From BP-464 sp045805505 (GTDB taxonomy: Bacteria > Actinomycetota > Thermoleophilia > Solirubrobacterales > Solirubrobacteraceae), in the NCBI GenBank assembly GCA_045805505.1, contig JBJMLA010000162.1, positions 62,001 to 126,000 on the forward strand: 64,000 nt of DNA, read 5' to 3'. How positions within the stretch are numbered: position 1 is the stretch's first letter; every line of letters starts with the position of its first letter. The notes below the pieces were generated by a model that was not told where the DNA came from, made no database searches, and was given only the letters and a program-made list of their open reading frames with translations. Shown one piece after another: positions 8,645-17,667 of the stretch. The position numbers were made by a program, and so were the translations under genes.

Positions 8645-9955
8645 ATGGCCGTGACTCGGAGGGCACGCCTGGTTGCCGTGCTCGGCGTCGTCCTGGCGGT
8701 GGTGGCGTGCGCGACCATCGGGGTCGCCGCAGAGCCCGCGGACCCATCGGGCTCGTGTGCCGGCGGACCGGTGACGGGCACGCTGATCGCCACCACCAAC
8801 TACCCCGGGATCATCGTCCTGCACTACGTGGGCGCCGAGGGCGCCACGGTCACCTTCTACGAGTGCGAGGACGAGGGGCCGCGGACCCTGGGCAGCGCGC
8901 AGACGCCGCACCCCGACGAGCAGACCACCGAGCTCAGCCCGGCGACCTGGTGGCGCTGCGACCGGCTCGTGCGACGCTTCGCCGCCACGGTCACGCTGCC
9001 GGACGGCAGGGTCGACGGCGGCATCACCGACGTCCGCACCATGTCGTGCGCCCATCGCTTCGAGCTGCGCGCGCCCGCGCACGTCGCGCGCGGCGCGATG
9101 GCGCGGATCCGCGTCGTCGACCGCTGGAACCAGGGGGGCGTGCTGGCCAAGGTCTGCGCGACGCCGCCCGGCAAGCTCGCCAGCTGCCGGCGCGTGAGCC
9201 TCGGCGTCGGCATCAACGTCGCTCGCGCGGCGTTCCGCATGCGGTCGGCCGGACGCTGGCGGGTCAGCCTGCGGGCCCCACATGCGCGGCTGCACCAGGT
9301 CGTCGCCGTCGGGCCGCACGCCAGGCCCACGACGTCGCACCTGCCGGTCGTCCTGGCCACCGGCGACTCGACGATGATGGGCACCGAGAGCTTCCTGGCC
9401 GACGACCTGGAGGGCAGGGCCGACGTCATCAGCGAGGTCTTCCCCGGCGCCTCGATCGGCGCCAACGACTCATGGCTCGACAACGCCGTGCGGCAGGTGG
9501 GGCGGCTGCGCCCCCCGACCACCGTGCTGTCGATCGGCGCCAACGAGGGCTGGACCCAGAAGATGGCCGACGGCGACGAGGTCACGTGCTGCAACGACCC
9601 CTGGGGCGCGAACTTCCAGGCCATCTTCGAGCGCGCGCTGCGCACCTACCTCCAGCAGGGCCACGCGAAGGTCATCGTGCTCACGCAGCCCGCGCCGCGC
9701 GACCCCGATCGCGTGCCGATCGTCAACGCCGTCAACAAGGCGATCGTCGGAGCGGGCAACGACCTGGCCGGAGTCACCGTGCTGCGGATGGACCTGCTGT
9801 TCTCGCCGCACGGCTTCCAGAAGTCGATCGTCTACCGCGGGCGCCGCGTGGTCGTCCGCGAGCCCGACGGCGTCCATCTCAACGCCGCCGGTACCGCGAT
9901 CGCCGCGTCGGTCGCCGCGGATGCCGTGCTCGGACGCACGTCCGCGCCGGGCTAG
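8645..9955 (+). CDS. Secreted SGNH/GDSL hydrolase
   Basis: A 436-residue protein with an N-terminal signal peptide (basic MAVTRRAR, then a hydrophobic stretch ending near GVAAEPA). Residues ~30-220 form a beta-rich accessory region with several cysteines. The C-terminal half is an SGNH hydrolase: nucleophile block TGDSTMMG, oxyanion block SIGANEG, and the Asp/His block PDGVHLN near the end. Predicted extracellular esterase or O-acetylesterase; substrate unknown. The ATG at 8645 was preferred to the GTG 9 nt upstream because it directly precedes the signal peptide. The 3' end overlaps the convergent desaturase gene by 4 nt. Confidence 0.85.
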   Translation: MAVTRRARLVAVLGVVLAVVACATIGVAAEPADPSGSCAGGPVTGTLIATTNYPGIIVLHYVGAEGATVTFYECEDEGPRTLGSAQTPHPDEQTTELSPATWWRCDRLVRRFAATVTLPDGRVDGGITDVRTMSCAHRFELRAPAHVARGAMARIRVVDRWNQGGVLAKVCATPPGKLASCRRVSLGVGINVARAAFRMRSAGRWRVSLRAPHARLHQVVAVGPHARPTTSHLPVVLATGDSTMMGTESFLADDLEGRADVISEVFPGASIGANDSWLDNAVRQVGRLRPPTTVLSIGANEGWTQKMADGDEVTCCNDPWGANFQAIFERALRTYLQQGHAKVIVLTQPAPRDPDRVPIVNAVNKAIVGAGNDLAGVTVLRMDLLFSPHGFQKSIVYRGRRVVVREPDGVHLNAAGTAIAASVAADAVLGRTSAPG

Positions 9956-11118
9956 GCCCCGGCGGCCTGCGGCTCGCCGGCCAGTGCGCGGATGCGGGCC
10001 AGCGGCGCGACCGCGGTCTCGACGGCGGTGCGCGTCGTGTCGTTGGGCAGCGCGAGGCGGATGACCTTCTTCCACGCCGACGCCACCTGCTTGGGCAGCG
10101 GGCCGCTCGTGTAGGTCAGGTCGTAGCGCTCGAAGAGCTCCTGCACCTTCGGCGCGATCTCCTGGTAGCGGTTGCTGGGCAGGTCGGGGAAGAGGTGGTG
10201 CTCGATCTGGAAGGAGAGGTTGCCGGTCATCAGGTGCATGAACGGGCTGCCGGTGATGTTCGCGGCGCCGAGCATCTGGCGCAGGTACCACTCGCCGCGC
10301 GTCTCGCCCTCGATGGAGGTCTTCTCGAAGGTCTCGACGCCCTCGGGGAAGTGGCCGCACATGATCACCGAGTGCGTCCACAGGTTGCGCACGACGTTGG
10401 CGGTGACGTTCGCGCCCAGCGTTGTCAGGGCGGAGGGCCCCGACAGCAGCGGATGGACGACGTAGTCGCGCGTGACCTGCTTGCGGATCTTGCGCAGCAC
10501 GCCCTTGGCCTGGCTCGCGAACTCCTGCTTGTCCTTGCGCCCCTTCATGACCTTGCCGACCTCGAGGTCGTAGGCGGCGATGCCGTACTCGAAGAGGAAT
10601 GCGTTGATCAGGTTCCACAGCGGCTGGCCGAGGTAGAACGGGTGCCACGGCTGGTCCTCGTCGACGCGCATGATCCCGTAGCCGAGGTCGTTGTCGTGGC
10701 CCAGGACGTTGGTGTAGGTGTGATGGATCTCGTTGTGGGAGTGCTTCCAGTCCTCCGACGGCGTCGCGTTGTCCCATTCCCACGTCGTCGAGTGGATCTT
10801 GGGATCGCGCATCCAGTCCCACTGGCCGTGCATGACGTTGTGGCCGATCTCCATGTTCTCGAGGATCTTCGAGATCGACAGGCCGGTGGTCCCGGCGAGC
10901 CAGGCCGGCGGGAACAGCGAGAACAGCAGCACTGCGCGGCTGGCGAGCTCGAGCTGGCGCTGCGTCTTGATCACGCCGCGGATGTACTCGGCGTCGCGCT
11001 CTCCGCGACTGCCGAGGATCTGCTCGCGGATGGCGTCGAGCTCGTGGCCGAGCGTCTCGATGTCCTCGGCGCTGAGGTGGGCGGTCGGGTCGTGGGGCTT
11101 GCTCTGCATGGCGGTCAT
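9952..11118 (-). CDS. Membrane acyl-CoA/fatty acid desaturase (DesA3-like)
   Basis: A 388-residue di-iron membrane desaturase with the three histidine boxes: HNVMH (H93/H97), HSHNEIHH (H126-H133) and QIEHHLF near residue 318. Hydrophobic segments flank the boxes. By family it would introduce a cis double bond, probably delta-9, into acyl chains of membrane lipids using electrons from the adjacent reductase. It starts 10 nt downstream of the reductase gene on the same strand, the arrangement known for mycobacterial desA3 (Rv3229c) with Rv3230c, so the two are probably an operon. Positional specificity cannot be read from sequence. Confidence 0.92.
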   Translation of the reverse strand: MTAMQSKPHDPTAHLSAEDIETLGHELDAIREQILGSRGERDAEYIRGVIKTQRQLELASRAVLLFSLFPPAWLAGTTGLSISKILENMEIGHNVMHGQWDWMRDPKIHSTTWEWDNATPSEDWKHSHNEIHHTYTNVLGHDNDLGYGIMRVDEDQPWHPFYLGQPLWNLINAFLFEYGIAAYDLEVGKVMKGRKDKQEFASQAKGVLRKIRKQVTRDYVVHPLLSGPSALTTLGANVTANVVRNLWTHSVIMCGHFPEGVETFEKTSIEGETRGEWYLRQMLGAANITGSPFMHLMTGNLSFQIEHHLFPDLPSNRYQEIAPKVQELFERYDLTYTSGPLPKQVASAWKKVIRLALPNDTTRTAVETAVAPLARIRALAGEPQAAGA

Positions 11119-11128
11119 GGCGTCTTCC

Positions 11129-12190
11129 TCACAGGTCGATGTGGCAGGGGCCGGCCGCAGCCGACACGCAGGTCTGGACGAGCACTCCGTCGCCGGGCGA
11201 AGCCGTCGTCAGCTCCCCGGTGCGCAGGTCACGCACCGCGCCCTCGCGGAGCGGCGCGACGCAGCCGAAGCAGATGCCCATCCGGCAGCCCGAGGGCATC
11301 AGGACGCCGGCGCCCTCGCCGGCGTCGAGCAGCGAGCTGGCGCCATCGGCCTGCACCTCGCGGCCGCTGGCGGTGAAGGTCACGGTGCCGCCGTCGCCGG
11401 CGACGACCACGGTCGGCCGGAAGCGCTCGGTGTGCAGGCGCTCGGCGATGCCGCGCTCGGCCCAGTGGCCTTCGAGCATGTCGAGCATCCCGGCCGGCCC
11501 GCAGGCCCAGGTCTCGCGCTCGTCGGCGTCGTCGACGAGGGCAGCGATCGCGGCGGCGTCGAGCATGCCCGCCGCGTCGGTGTGCTGCTCGACGAGCCTC
11601 AGGTGCCCGCGCGAGGCGAGCATCCGCAGCTCGCCGCCGAAGATCACGTCGTCGGGCGTCGGCGCGGAGTGGACGAGCACGACGTCACGGAGCTCGGACA
11701 GCGCGTTGCGCAGGATCCCCATGACCGGCGTGATGCCGCTGCCGGCCGTGATGAACAGGACCTTCGCGGGCCGGGTGCGCGGGAGGACGAACTCGCCCGC
11801 GGCCTGATCGAGGTGGATGAGCGTGCCGGGCCGCGCGCGGCGCACGATGTGGTTGCTCACCACGCCGTCGGGGATCGCCTTGACGGTGATGGCGATGCAG
11901 CCGTCGCTGCGGTCGGCGGGAGAGGTCAGCGAGTAGGCGCGCCACTGGCGCACTCCGTCGACGTCGAGGCCGATGCGGATGTACTGGCCGGGGACGTGGC
12001 CGCCCCAGCCGCGGCCGGGGCGGATCACGACGCTCACCGCGTCGCGCGTCTCCGGGCGGATCTCGACGATCCGGCCGCGCAGGTCGGCGCCGGAGCGGAG
12101 CGGGTCGACCAGATCGAGGTAGTCGGCCGGCAGCAGCGGCGTGGTCATCAGCCCCACGAGGTCCTTCGCGCGATCCAGCAATGCGGGCAT
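11129..12190 (-). CDS. Ferredoxin reductase with C-terminal 2Fe-2S domain (desaturase electron donor)
   Basis: A 353-residue NAD(P)H oxidoreductase: an FAD-binding barrel with RAYSLTSP, a nucleotide-binding domain with ITAGSGITPV and the WACGPAGM segment, then a plant-type 2Fe-2S domain with Cys-x4-Cys-x2-Cys (SGCRMGICFGC) and a distal Cys. It resembles Rv3230c, which passes electrons to DesA3, and lies directly upstream of the desaturase gene. ATG 12190 was chosen because the protein then begins about 35 residues before the FAD domain; the open frame continues upstream but is antisense to the PucR gene. Confidence 0.92.
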   Translation of the reverse strand: MPALLDRAKDLVGLMTTPLLPADYLDLVDPLRSGADLRGRIVEIRPETRDAVSVVIRPGRGWGGHVPGQYIRIGLDVDGVRQWRAYSLTSPADRSDGCIAITVKAIPDGVVSNHIVRRARPGTLIHLDQAAGEFVLPRTRPAKVLFITAGSGITPVMGILRNALSELRDVVLVHSAPTPDDVIFGGELRMLASRGHLRLVEQHTDAAGMLDAAAIAALVDDADERETWACGPAGMLDMLEGHWAERGIAERLHTERFRPTVVVAGDGGTVTFTASGREVQADGASSLLDAGEGAGVLMPSGCRMGICFGCVAPLREGAVRDLRTGELTTASPGDGVLVQTCVSAAAGPCHIDL

Positions 12191-12327
12191 GGCAGGAACG
12201 TACCCGTCGTCAGGAGTATGTTCTTGTCGATGGCGCGTGGACTTCTGATCGTGATTTGTTCGGGGAGAACAGGATAAGCGAATCACCCACCACGCGCGGT
12301 GCGGCGCGCCTCGCGCTGGATGCCGCG

Positions 12328-13449
12328 ATGGCCGCTCGGCTGCGCGCGCGGCTTCCCGCGGTGGCCGAGCAGACCGTCGAGGCGGTGATCGCCGAGGTCC
12401 CGGGCTACGCCGGCTCGTTGAGCGGCGCTCTGCGGGCCAACATCGAGGAGGCCGTGCAGATGGCGCTGCGCGGCTTCGTGCGGCTGGCCGAGGACACCAC
12501 CGACGCCGACCCGGGGACGCCGCTGCAGCCCGCGCTCGCGGGGGCCTACGAGCTGGGCCGTGGCGAGGAGCGCGCCGGCCGCTCGATGGATGCGCTGCAG
12601 GCCGCCTACCGCGTCGGCGCGCGCGTGTCGTGGCGCGAGCTCTCGGCGGTGATGGTCGAGGAGGGCTTCTCGGCCGAGACCGTCGCGCAGTTCGCCGAGC
12701 TGGTCTTCGCCTACATCGACGAGCTGTCGGCCGCCAGCGTCGCCGGCCACACCGACGAGCGCGCGACGACCGGGCGGGTGCGCGAGCTCCAGCTCGAGCG
12801 GCTCGGGCTGCGGCTCGTCGAGGGGGCTGCGCCCGAGGTCCTCGAGGCGGCGGCGGAGCGCGCCGGCTGGGACCCGCCGCGCACGCTGACCGCGGTGCTC
12901 GTCGGCGAGGCGCAGGTCCGTCCCGCGCTCGCCGCGCTCGGCGCCGGCACGCTGCGTGTCGCCGGCGACGTGCTGGGTCTCGACGAGACCGCGATCCTGC
13001 TGGTTCCCGACGCTGCAGGCCCGCGTCGCGAGCGGCTGCTGCGCGCGCTGGCCGAGCGTGAGGCGGTGGTCGGCCCCGCCCGGCCGTGGACCGCCGTGGC
13101 CACATCCGCGGCGCGCGCGGCGCGTGCGCAGGCGCTGGCCGGCGGCGGTGTCGTCGACGCGGACGCCCACCTCGCCCAGCTCGTCATCGGTGCAGATCCC
13201 GACGCGCTGGCCGACCTGCGCGAGCGGGCGCTCGAGCCGCTCGCCGAGCTGCGCCCGAACGCCCGCGAGCGCCTCGAGCAGACGCTGCGCTCGTGGCTGC
13301 TGCACCAGGGGCGGCGCGAGGATGTCGCCGCCGAGCTCAACGTGCATCCGCAGACCGTGCGCTACCGGATGACGCAGCTGCGCGAGCTCTACGGGGATCG
13401 GCTCCAGGATCCCGCCGCGGTTCTCGAGATCGTTCTCGCACTCGGCTGA
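12328..13449 (+). CDS. PucR-family transcriptional regulator
   Basis: A 373-residue protein. The N-terminal ~110 residues are the helical RsbRD-like sensor found in actinobacterial PucR proteins (RARLPAVAEQTVEAVIAEVP). A degenerate GGDEF-like middle follows, then a C-terminal helix-turn-helix of the PucR/CdaR type (VAAELNVHPQTVRYRMTQL). It is divergent from the desaturase/reductase operon and is its likely regulator. Start is uncertain: ATG 12328 is used because the sequence upstream loses coding character, but TTG 12256 or ATG 12181, which would overlap the divergent gene, are possible. Confidence 0.8.
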   Translation: MAARLRARLPAVAEQTVEAVIAEVPGYAGSLSGALRANIEEAVQMALRGFVRLAEDTTDADPGTPLQPALAGAYELGRGEERAGRSMDALQAAYRVGARVSWRELSAVMVEEGFSAETVAQFAELVFAYIDELSAASVAGHTDERATTGRVRELQLERLGLRLVEGAAPEVLEAAAERAGWDPPRTLTAVLVGEAQVRPALAALGAGTLRVAGDVLGLDETAILLVPDAAGPRRERLLRALAEREAVVGPARPWTAVATSAARAARAQALAGGGVVDADAHLAQLVIGADPDALADLRERALEPLAELRPNARERLEQTLRSWLLHQGRREDVAAELNVHPQTVRYRMTQLRELYGDRLQDPAAVLEIVLALG

Positions 13450-13452
13450 TTT

Positions 13453-13470
13453 CCGGCCCCCCGGGGCCGG
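13453..13470. terminator. GC-rich hairpin after the PucR gene
   Basis: CCGGCCCC-N2-GGGGCCGG is a perfect 8-bp inverted repeat 4 nt after the PucR stop, without a T tract. It could terminate PucR transcription or simply separate it from the next gene 14 nt downstream. Confidence 0.4.
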
Positions 13471-13483
13471 GTAGCGCCGGGGG

Positions 13484-14596
13484 GTGTACAGCCAGCGCAA
13501 GCTTCTTCCCTGGGTCCAGGCGCTGCAGGGGCAGATCGGCGACGTCGCCCTCTACGACGCCCACGTCCACGTCGGCCTCCACGATCCCGCAGGCCTCGAG
13601 GCGACCGCGGACGAGGCGGTCGCGGCGCTGCGCGAGCTCGACTCGAAGGCCCTGGTCTTCCCGCTCAAGGAGCCGAGCGGCTACGCGGAGGCCAACCAGA
13701 CCGTGGCCGAGCTCGCCGCCGAGCATCCCGACATGCTGCGGGCGCTCGCGCGCCTGGAGGCCGAGGACGAGCCGCTCGGCCGTGCGACCGCCGCGCTGGA
13801 CGCCGGAGCGGTCGGCGTCAAGCTGCACCCCCGCGGCGACGCCCTCGAGCTCGACGACCCGCGCCTCGACGACGTCTTCGCGCTCGCCGACGAGCGCCGG
13901 ATGCCGATCATGATCCACGCCGGCGTCGGCTCGCCCGAGGTCGGCGACCACGCGATCCTCCGCGCCCGGCAGTTCCCCGGCGCGCGGCTGATCCTGGCCC
14001 ACTGCGGGGTCGGTGCGTGCGAGCGCGTCCTGCCCCACACCGACGAGCTGCCGAACCTGTACTTCGACACGTCCTGGTGGAACCCGGCCGACATCATCGG
14101 CCTGTTCCGCTGCGTGCCGGTCGGGCGCATCCTCTACGCCAGCGACATCCCGTTCTCCAGTCCCGCCGGGGCGATGGTGCTGACCGGGCGCCTGGCGGTG
14201 CAGGCCGGCCTCGGCGAGGAGGCGCTGCGCAGCGTCTTCGGCGGCCAGCTCGAGCGGCTCGTCGCCGGCGACGAGCCGCTGACGCCGCCCGCGCCCGACC
14301 TCGAGACCGAGCCGCTGCATCCGCGCCTCGAGCGGCTCTACGTGACGCTCTGCAGCGCGGTCGAGCCGATGCTGCGCGGCGAGCCGCCGGGTCAGGGATT
14401 CGAGCTCGCGCGCGTCGCGTGCGGGCGCGCGCCCGACGGTCTCGAGGATCTCCTGCGCTCGATCGAGCAGCTGCTGGCGCTCTCGGAGGAGGTCGAGGAT
14501 CCCGATCCGCTGCGGCCGCTGCGCACGCCGGGCTTCGATCTCGTGCTCACCGCCGCCGTGCTCGCGCGGACCCCGCGGGCGGCGGTTCCCGCCTAG
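13484..14596 (+). CDS. Metal-dependent amidohydrolase (PF04909-type)
   Basis: A 370-residue TIM-barrel hydrolase or decarboxylase. The metal-site motifs are DAHVHVG (H27, H29), IMIHAGVG, LAHCGVG and the catalytic Asp in YASDIPF. It belongs to the amidohydrolase-2 family (4-oxalomesaconate hydratase and ACMSD-like enzymes). A C-terminal helical extension (~residues 270-370) is unusual for the family and may mediate oligomerisation or regulation. The GTG at 13484 is the first start after the hairpin. Substrate unknown. Confidence 0.8.
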   Translation: MYSQRKLLPWVQALQGQIGDVALYDAHVHVGLHDPAGLEATADEAVAALRELDSKALVFPLKEPSGYAEANQTVAELAAEHPDMLRALARLEAEDEPLGRATAALDAGAVGVKLHPRGDALELDDPRLDDVFALADERRMPIMIHAGVGSPEVGDHAILRARQFPGARLILAHCGVGACERVLPHTDELPNLYFDTSWWNPADIIGLFRCVPVGRILYASDIPFSSPAGAMVLTGRLAVQAGLGEEALRSVFGGQLERLVAGDEPLTPPAPDLETEPLHPRLERLYVTLCSAVEPMLRGEPPGQGFELARVACGRAPDGLEDLLRSIEQLLALSEEVEDPDPLRPLRTPGFDLVLTAAVLARTPRAAVPA

Positions 14597-14603
14597 CCAC
14601 GCT

Positions 14604-14640
14604 CTCAGCAACTCTCAGACCTGACTCAGCCTGGTCTGAG
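14604..14640. promoter_or_regulatory. Helically phased CTCAG repeats with inverted copy
   Basis: CTCAG occurs at 14604, 14614 and 14625 (10- and 11-bp spacing, one helical turn), and an inverted copy CTGAG ends at 14640. The arms CTCAGACC and GGTCTGAG form an 8-bp inverted repeat with an 11-nt spacer. Tandem repeats at one-turn spacing are typical of OmpR-family response-regulator sites. It sits 22 nt upstream of the small membrane protein gene that leads the ferric-reductase pair. Confidence 0.5.
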
Positions 14641-14662
14641 CAAACAGCCCGACCCTGCGGGC

Positions 14663-14887
14663 ATGCATCCTTCGGCACACCGCGGCCTGCTGGCCGGACT
14701 CGTCGCCCTCGTCATCGCTGTCTCCGGCGCCGTGGCGATCTCGGCCGGCGCAGGGGAGAGCGCCTCACCCGCTCCGGCCCCGGCGACCGCGGCCGCCCCT
14801 GTCGTCGTCAACGCGCAACTCGATGACGGGGACGTCGGCGGGCGTGGCTTCGCCGACGGTCGCCGTTTCCGCGACCGCGGCCGCTGA
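14663..14887 (+). CDS. Small single-span membrane or secreted protein (74 aa)
   Basis: Not assigned to a family. After a short N-terminus there is a hydrophobic span (LLAGLVALVIAVSGAVAIS), then an Ala/Pro-rich linker and a Gly/Arg/Asp-rich tail (DGDVGGRGFADGRRFRDRGR). It is probably anchored with the tail outside or in the cell-wall space. It ends 3 nt before the flavocytochrome gene, so the two are almost certainly co-transcribed; a role as an accessory of that reductase is inferred from position only. Confidence 0.6.
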   Translation: MHPSAHRGLLAGLVALVIAVSGAVAISAGAGESASPAPAPATAAAPVVVNAQLDDGDVGGRGFADGRRFRDRGR

Positions 14888-14890
14888 GCG

Positions 14891-16213
14891 ATGCCCGCCG
14901 CCCGGTCAGGGTTCGGGCGCACTGCGCTGGCGGCGCTGTACATGGCGGTCATCCTCGTCCCTGTCGGGCTGATCGCGGGGACGGTCAAGCCGGGTGCCCA
15001 GGGTCGTCTCGTCGTGTTCGCCGACGCGGTGGGCTTCGGCGCCCTGTCGATGATCGCCTTGCAGGTGGCGGTCTCGGGACGCTGGGCGGCGACGACCCTG
15101 CACTTCGGGCTGCGCCGCGTCCTGTCGCTGCACCGGGTCGCCGGCAGCGCCGTGCTCGTGCTCGTCGTCGGGCATGTCCTGGTGCTCCTGATCGACGACC
15201 CTTCGCGGCTCGCGCTCTTCGACGTGGCCACCGCTCCGGGCCGGGCCCGGGCGGGCATCCTCGCGCTCCTCGGCCTGGTGGCGCTGTCGGTCACGTCGGT
15301 GTGGCGGACGCGGCTCGGCCTGAGCTTCGAGCGCTGGCGCGCGCTGCATCTGGCGCTGACGTGCGTGGTGATCGCCGCCTCGTTCGTCCACGTCGTCTGG
15401 GTGCATGCGTACACGTCGCTGCCGGCGGAGCGCGAGGCCGTCCTGGTGCTGGTCCTGGCGGCGGCCGCTGCGCTGTTCTGGGCGCGCGTGGCTCGTCCGT
15501 ACTCATCCGCGCTGCGGCCCTACCGGGTGCGGGCGATCCGTCGTGAGCGCGGGCAAGCGGTGACGGTCGAACTGACCGCCGACGGCCACCGGGGGCTGCG
15601 TTTCGGGCCGGGACAGTTCGCGCGCCTTCGCCCGGCGCACGCGCCCTACAGTCTCGACGACCACCCGTTCACGCTGAGCTCGAGCGCAGACCGGCCGGAC
15701 GCGCCGTCGTTCACGGTCAAGGCACTCGGCGACTTCAGCGCGTCGCTGGCCGACCTGCAGGCCGGGGAGGAGGTCCTCGTGGACGGGCCACACGGCGAGG
15801 CTGCGCACGATCGGGCCGGCGCGGGTGGACGCCTGCTGCTGGCGGCGGGCATCGGCATCACACCGGCGATGAGCGTGCTGCGCACGGCCGCCGAGCGGGG
15901 GGACCGGCGGCCGCACCTGCTGCTCTACGGCAACCGCCGATGGGAGGACGTGACGTTCCGCGAGGAGCTCGCCGACCTCGAGGGCCGCTTGGCTGACCTG
16001 TGTGTCGTGCACGTGCTCTCCAGGCCGGCGCCGGGCTGGGCGGGCGAGGAGGGCCGGGTGGGCGAGCGACTGCTCCTGCGCCACGCGCCCCGCGACGTCC
16101 GGCGCTGGAGCGCGCTGGTCTGCGGACCGCCGGCCATGGTCAGCGAGGTGACGACGAGCCTCGTCGGTCTCGGCGTCGCGCCATCGGCGATCCAGGCCGA
16201 GGGCTTCGACTGA
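14891..16213 (+). CDS. Ferric-reductase-like transmembrane flavocytochrome
   Basis: A 440-residue membrane oxidoreductase. Residues ~10-200 contain about six helices of the ferric reductase-like transmembrane domain with candidate haem-ligand histidines (SLHRVAG, VVGHVLV, RALHLAL, SFVHVVWVH). The C-terminal half is a ferredoxin-NADP reductase-type module: FAD motif HPFTLSS, NAD motif LLAAGIGITPAM and ALVCGPPAMV. It probably moves electrons from cytosolic NAD(P)H across the membrane to Fe(III), oxygen or a methionine-sulfoxide-type acceptor. The upstream CTCAG repeats suggest response-regulator control. Confidence 0.85.
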   Translation: MPAARSGFGRTALAALYMAVILVPVGLIAGTVKPGAQGRLVVFADAVGFGALSMIALQVAVSGRWAATTLHFGLRRVLSLHRVAGSAVLVLVVGHVLVLLIDDPSRLALFDVATAPGRARAGILALLGLVALSVTSVWRTRLGLSFERWRALHLALTCVVIAASFVHVVWVHAYTSLPAEREAVLVLVLAAAAALFWARVARPYSSALRPYRVRAIRRERGQAVTVELTADGHRGLRFGPGQFARLRPAHAPYSLDDHPFTLSSSADRPDAPSFTVKALGDFSASLADLQAGEEVLVDGPHGEAAHDRAGAGGRLLLAAGIGITPAMSVLRTAAERGDRRPHLLLYGNRRWEDVTFREELADLEGRLADLCVVHVLSRPAPGWAGEEGRVGERLLLRHAPRDVRRWSALVCGPPAMVSEVTTSLVGLGVAPSAIQAEGFD

Positions 16214-16272
16214 GGGGCCGAGTCGCGTAGTCTCGGCGGCTTCCCGTCCCGCCGTTTCCGGAGGAGTCCCGC

Positions 16273-17658
16273 ATGTCCCCCCGCCGCCTGCTGCCGCTGG
16301 TCGCGCTGCTCGCCACCGCAGCACTGCCCAGCACCGCCCCCGCCAAGACCTCGTTCCAGCGCATCGCCGGCTTTGACTCGCCGGGCACGCCGGCCAAGTA
16401 CAACAAGGTCGGGATCCTCAAGATCGGCGCGCCGACGGCCAAGAACGTCCTGGTGCTCAACCCGGGCACCTCGGCGAGCGCCGCGTACTTCGCTCCGCTG
16501 GCCAAGGCGATCGTCGCCCGCGCCAAGAGCTGGCAGGTCTGGTCGGTCGAGCGGCGCGAGAACCTGCTCGAGGACCACTCCGTGCTCGACAAGGTCAAGG
16601 CCGGGACGGCGACGGTCGACAACGCGTTCGACTACTACCTCGGCTACATCAAGGACTCCTCGATCAGCCCGCACTTCACGACGATCCCGGACGCCTCGGT
16701 GGCCTACGCGAAGCAGTGGGGCATGAACACCGAGATCCAGGATCTGCGCCGGGTCGTGCTGCGCGCCGCGAAGCTCGGCGGCAAGGTCGTCGTCGGCGGC
16801 CACTCGCTCGGCGGCTCGATCACGTCGGCCTACGCCACGTGGGACTTCGACGGAACCGCGGGAGCCAAGGGCCTGTCCGGCCTGGTGTTCATCGACGGGG
16901 CCAGCAGCCCGACGCCGATCACTCCGGACGAGGCCCAGGCGAAGCTCGATGCGCTCAACGCGTCGGACGCTTCGCCGTGGCTGAGCTTCGGCGGGATCCC
17001 CGCGCCCTACACCGGGCTGTTCAACTCGACGGGCGCGCTGGCCACGCTGCTCGCGCCGCACGAGAAGTCGCGCGGCCAGGACTCCGGCCTGCTGCCGTCC
17101 AACCTCGTGCCGCCGGTCCCCGCCACCAACGCCGGCCTGTACGGGTACGCGCTGGACACCGAGACGTCGCCGGCCAGCCTCGCGGCGGCGCAGGGGCACC
17201 TCGGCCATCTCGCCGAGACCGGCGAGATCCGCGACTGGGTCAACGGCGGCGAGCTGACGCCGATCGCCCGCTTCGCGACGATGTTCTCGGGCTTCGGGCT
17301 CAAGGGCCTCGACGGCACGGCCTGGTATCACCCGCAGCGCCTGACGATCGACTCGGGCGTCGTCGCCGCGGGCAACAACAACGCGGGCCAGGCGATCATG
17401 GACGTGCACGCCACGCACGGGGCCGACCTGCCCCGGAAGCTGCGCATGCTGGCCTTCGGCGCGGCGCTCGGCGGCTCTCGCGTGCTCGACGCCACGAAGG
17501 CCCTCGCCGCGCAGTCGAAGATCAGCACGTCGCGGCTTGTCCTCATCGACGGCTCGGCGACCTACGCGCACAACGACCCGAACTCGGCCAGCCCGGCCAA
17601 GAACGAGTTCCTCAAGGCGCTGGTGCCGTTCCTGGCCAAGGTCGCGCCGAAGCGCTGA
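16273..17658 (+). CDS. Secreted alpha/beta hydrolase
   Basis: A 461-residue exported protein with a signal peptide (MSPRRLLPLVALLATAALPS, cleavage near AKT). It is an alpha/beta-hydrolase fold enzyme: the strand before the nucleophile elbow is VVVGGHSLGGS, giving catalytic Ser in GHSLG. Candidate acidic residue and histidine lie in the C-terminal third (LIDGSATYAHNDP). A strong Shine-Dalgarno (ggaggag) precedes the ATG by 6 nt. Predicted extracellular esterase or lipase; substrate not evident. A GC hairpin follows. Confidence 0.8.
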   Translation: MSPRRLLPLVALLATAALPSTAPAKTSFQRIAGFDSPGTPAKYNKVGILKIGAPTAKNVLVLNPGTSASAAYFAPLAKAIVARAKSWQVWSVERRENLLEDHSVLDKVKAGTATVDNAFDYYLGYIKDSSISPHFTTIPDASVAYAKQWGMNTEIQDLRRVVLRAAKLGGKVVVGGHSLGGSITSAYATWDFDGTAGAKGLSGLVFIDGASSPTPITPDEAQAKLDALNASDASPWLSFGGIPAPYTGLFNSTGALATLLAPHEKSRGQDSGLLPSNLVPPVPATNAGLYGYALDTETSPASLAAAQGHLGHLAETGEIRDWVNGGELTPIARFATMFSGFGLKGLDGTAWYHPQRLTIDSGVVAAGNNNAGQAIMDVHATHGADLPRKLRMLAFGAALGGSRVLDATKALAAQSKISTSRLVLIDGSATYAHNDPNSASPAKNEFLKALVPFLAKVAPKR

Positions 17659-17667
17659 CACGAAGAA

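Noticed and set aside
12181..12327. Extended N-terminus for the PucR regulator, or a separate short ORF from ATG 12216
   Set aside because: The region loses coding character and overlaps the divergent reductase start; the short frame has no proper Shine-Dalgarno spacing.
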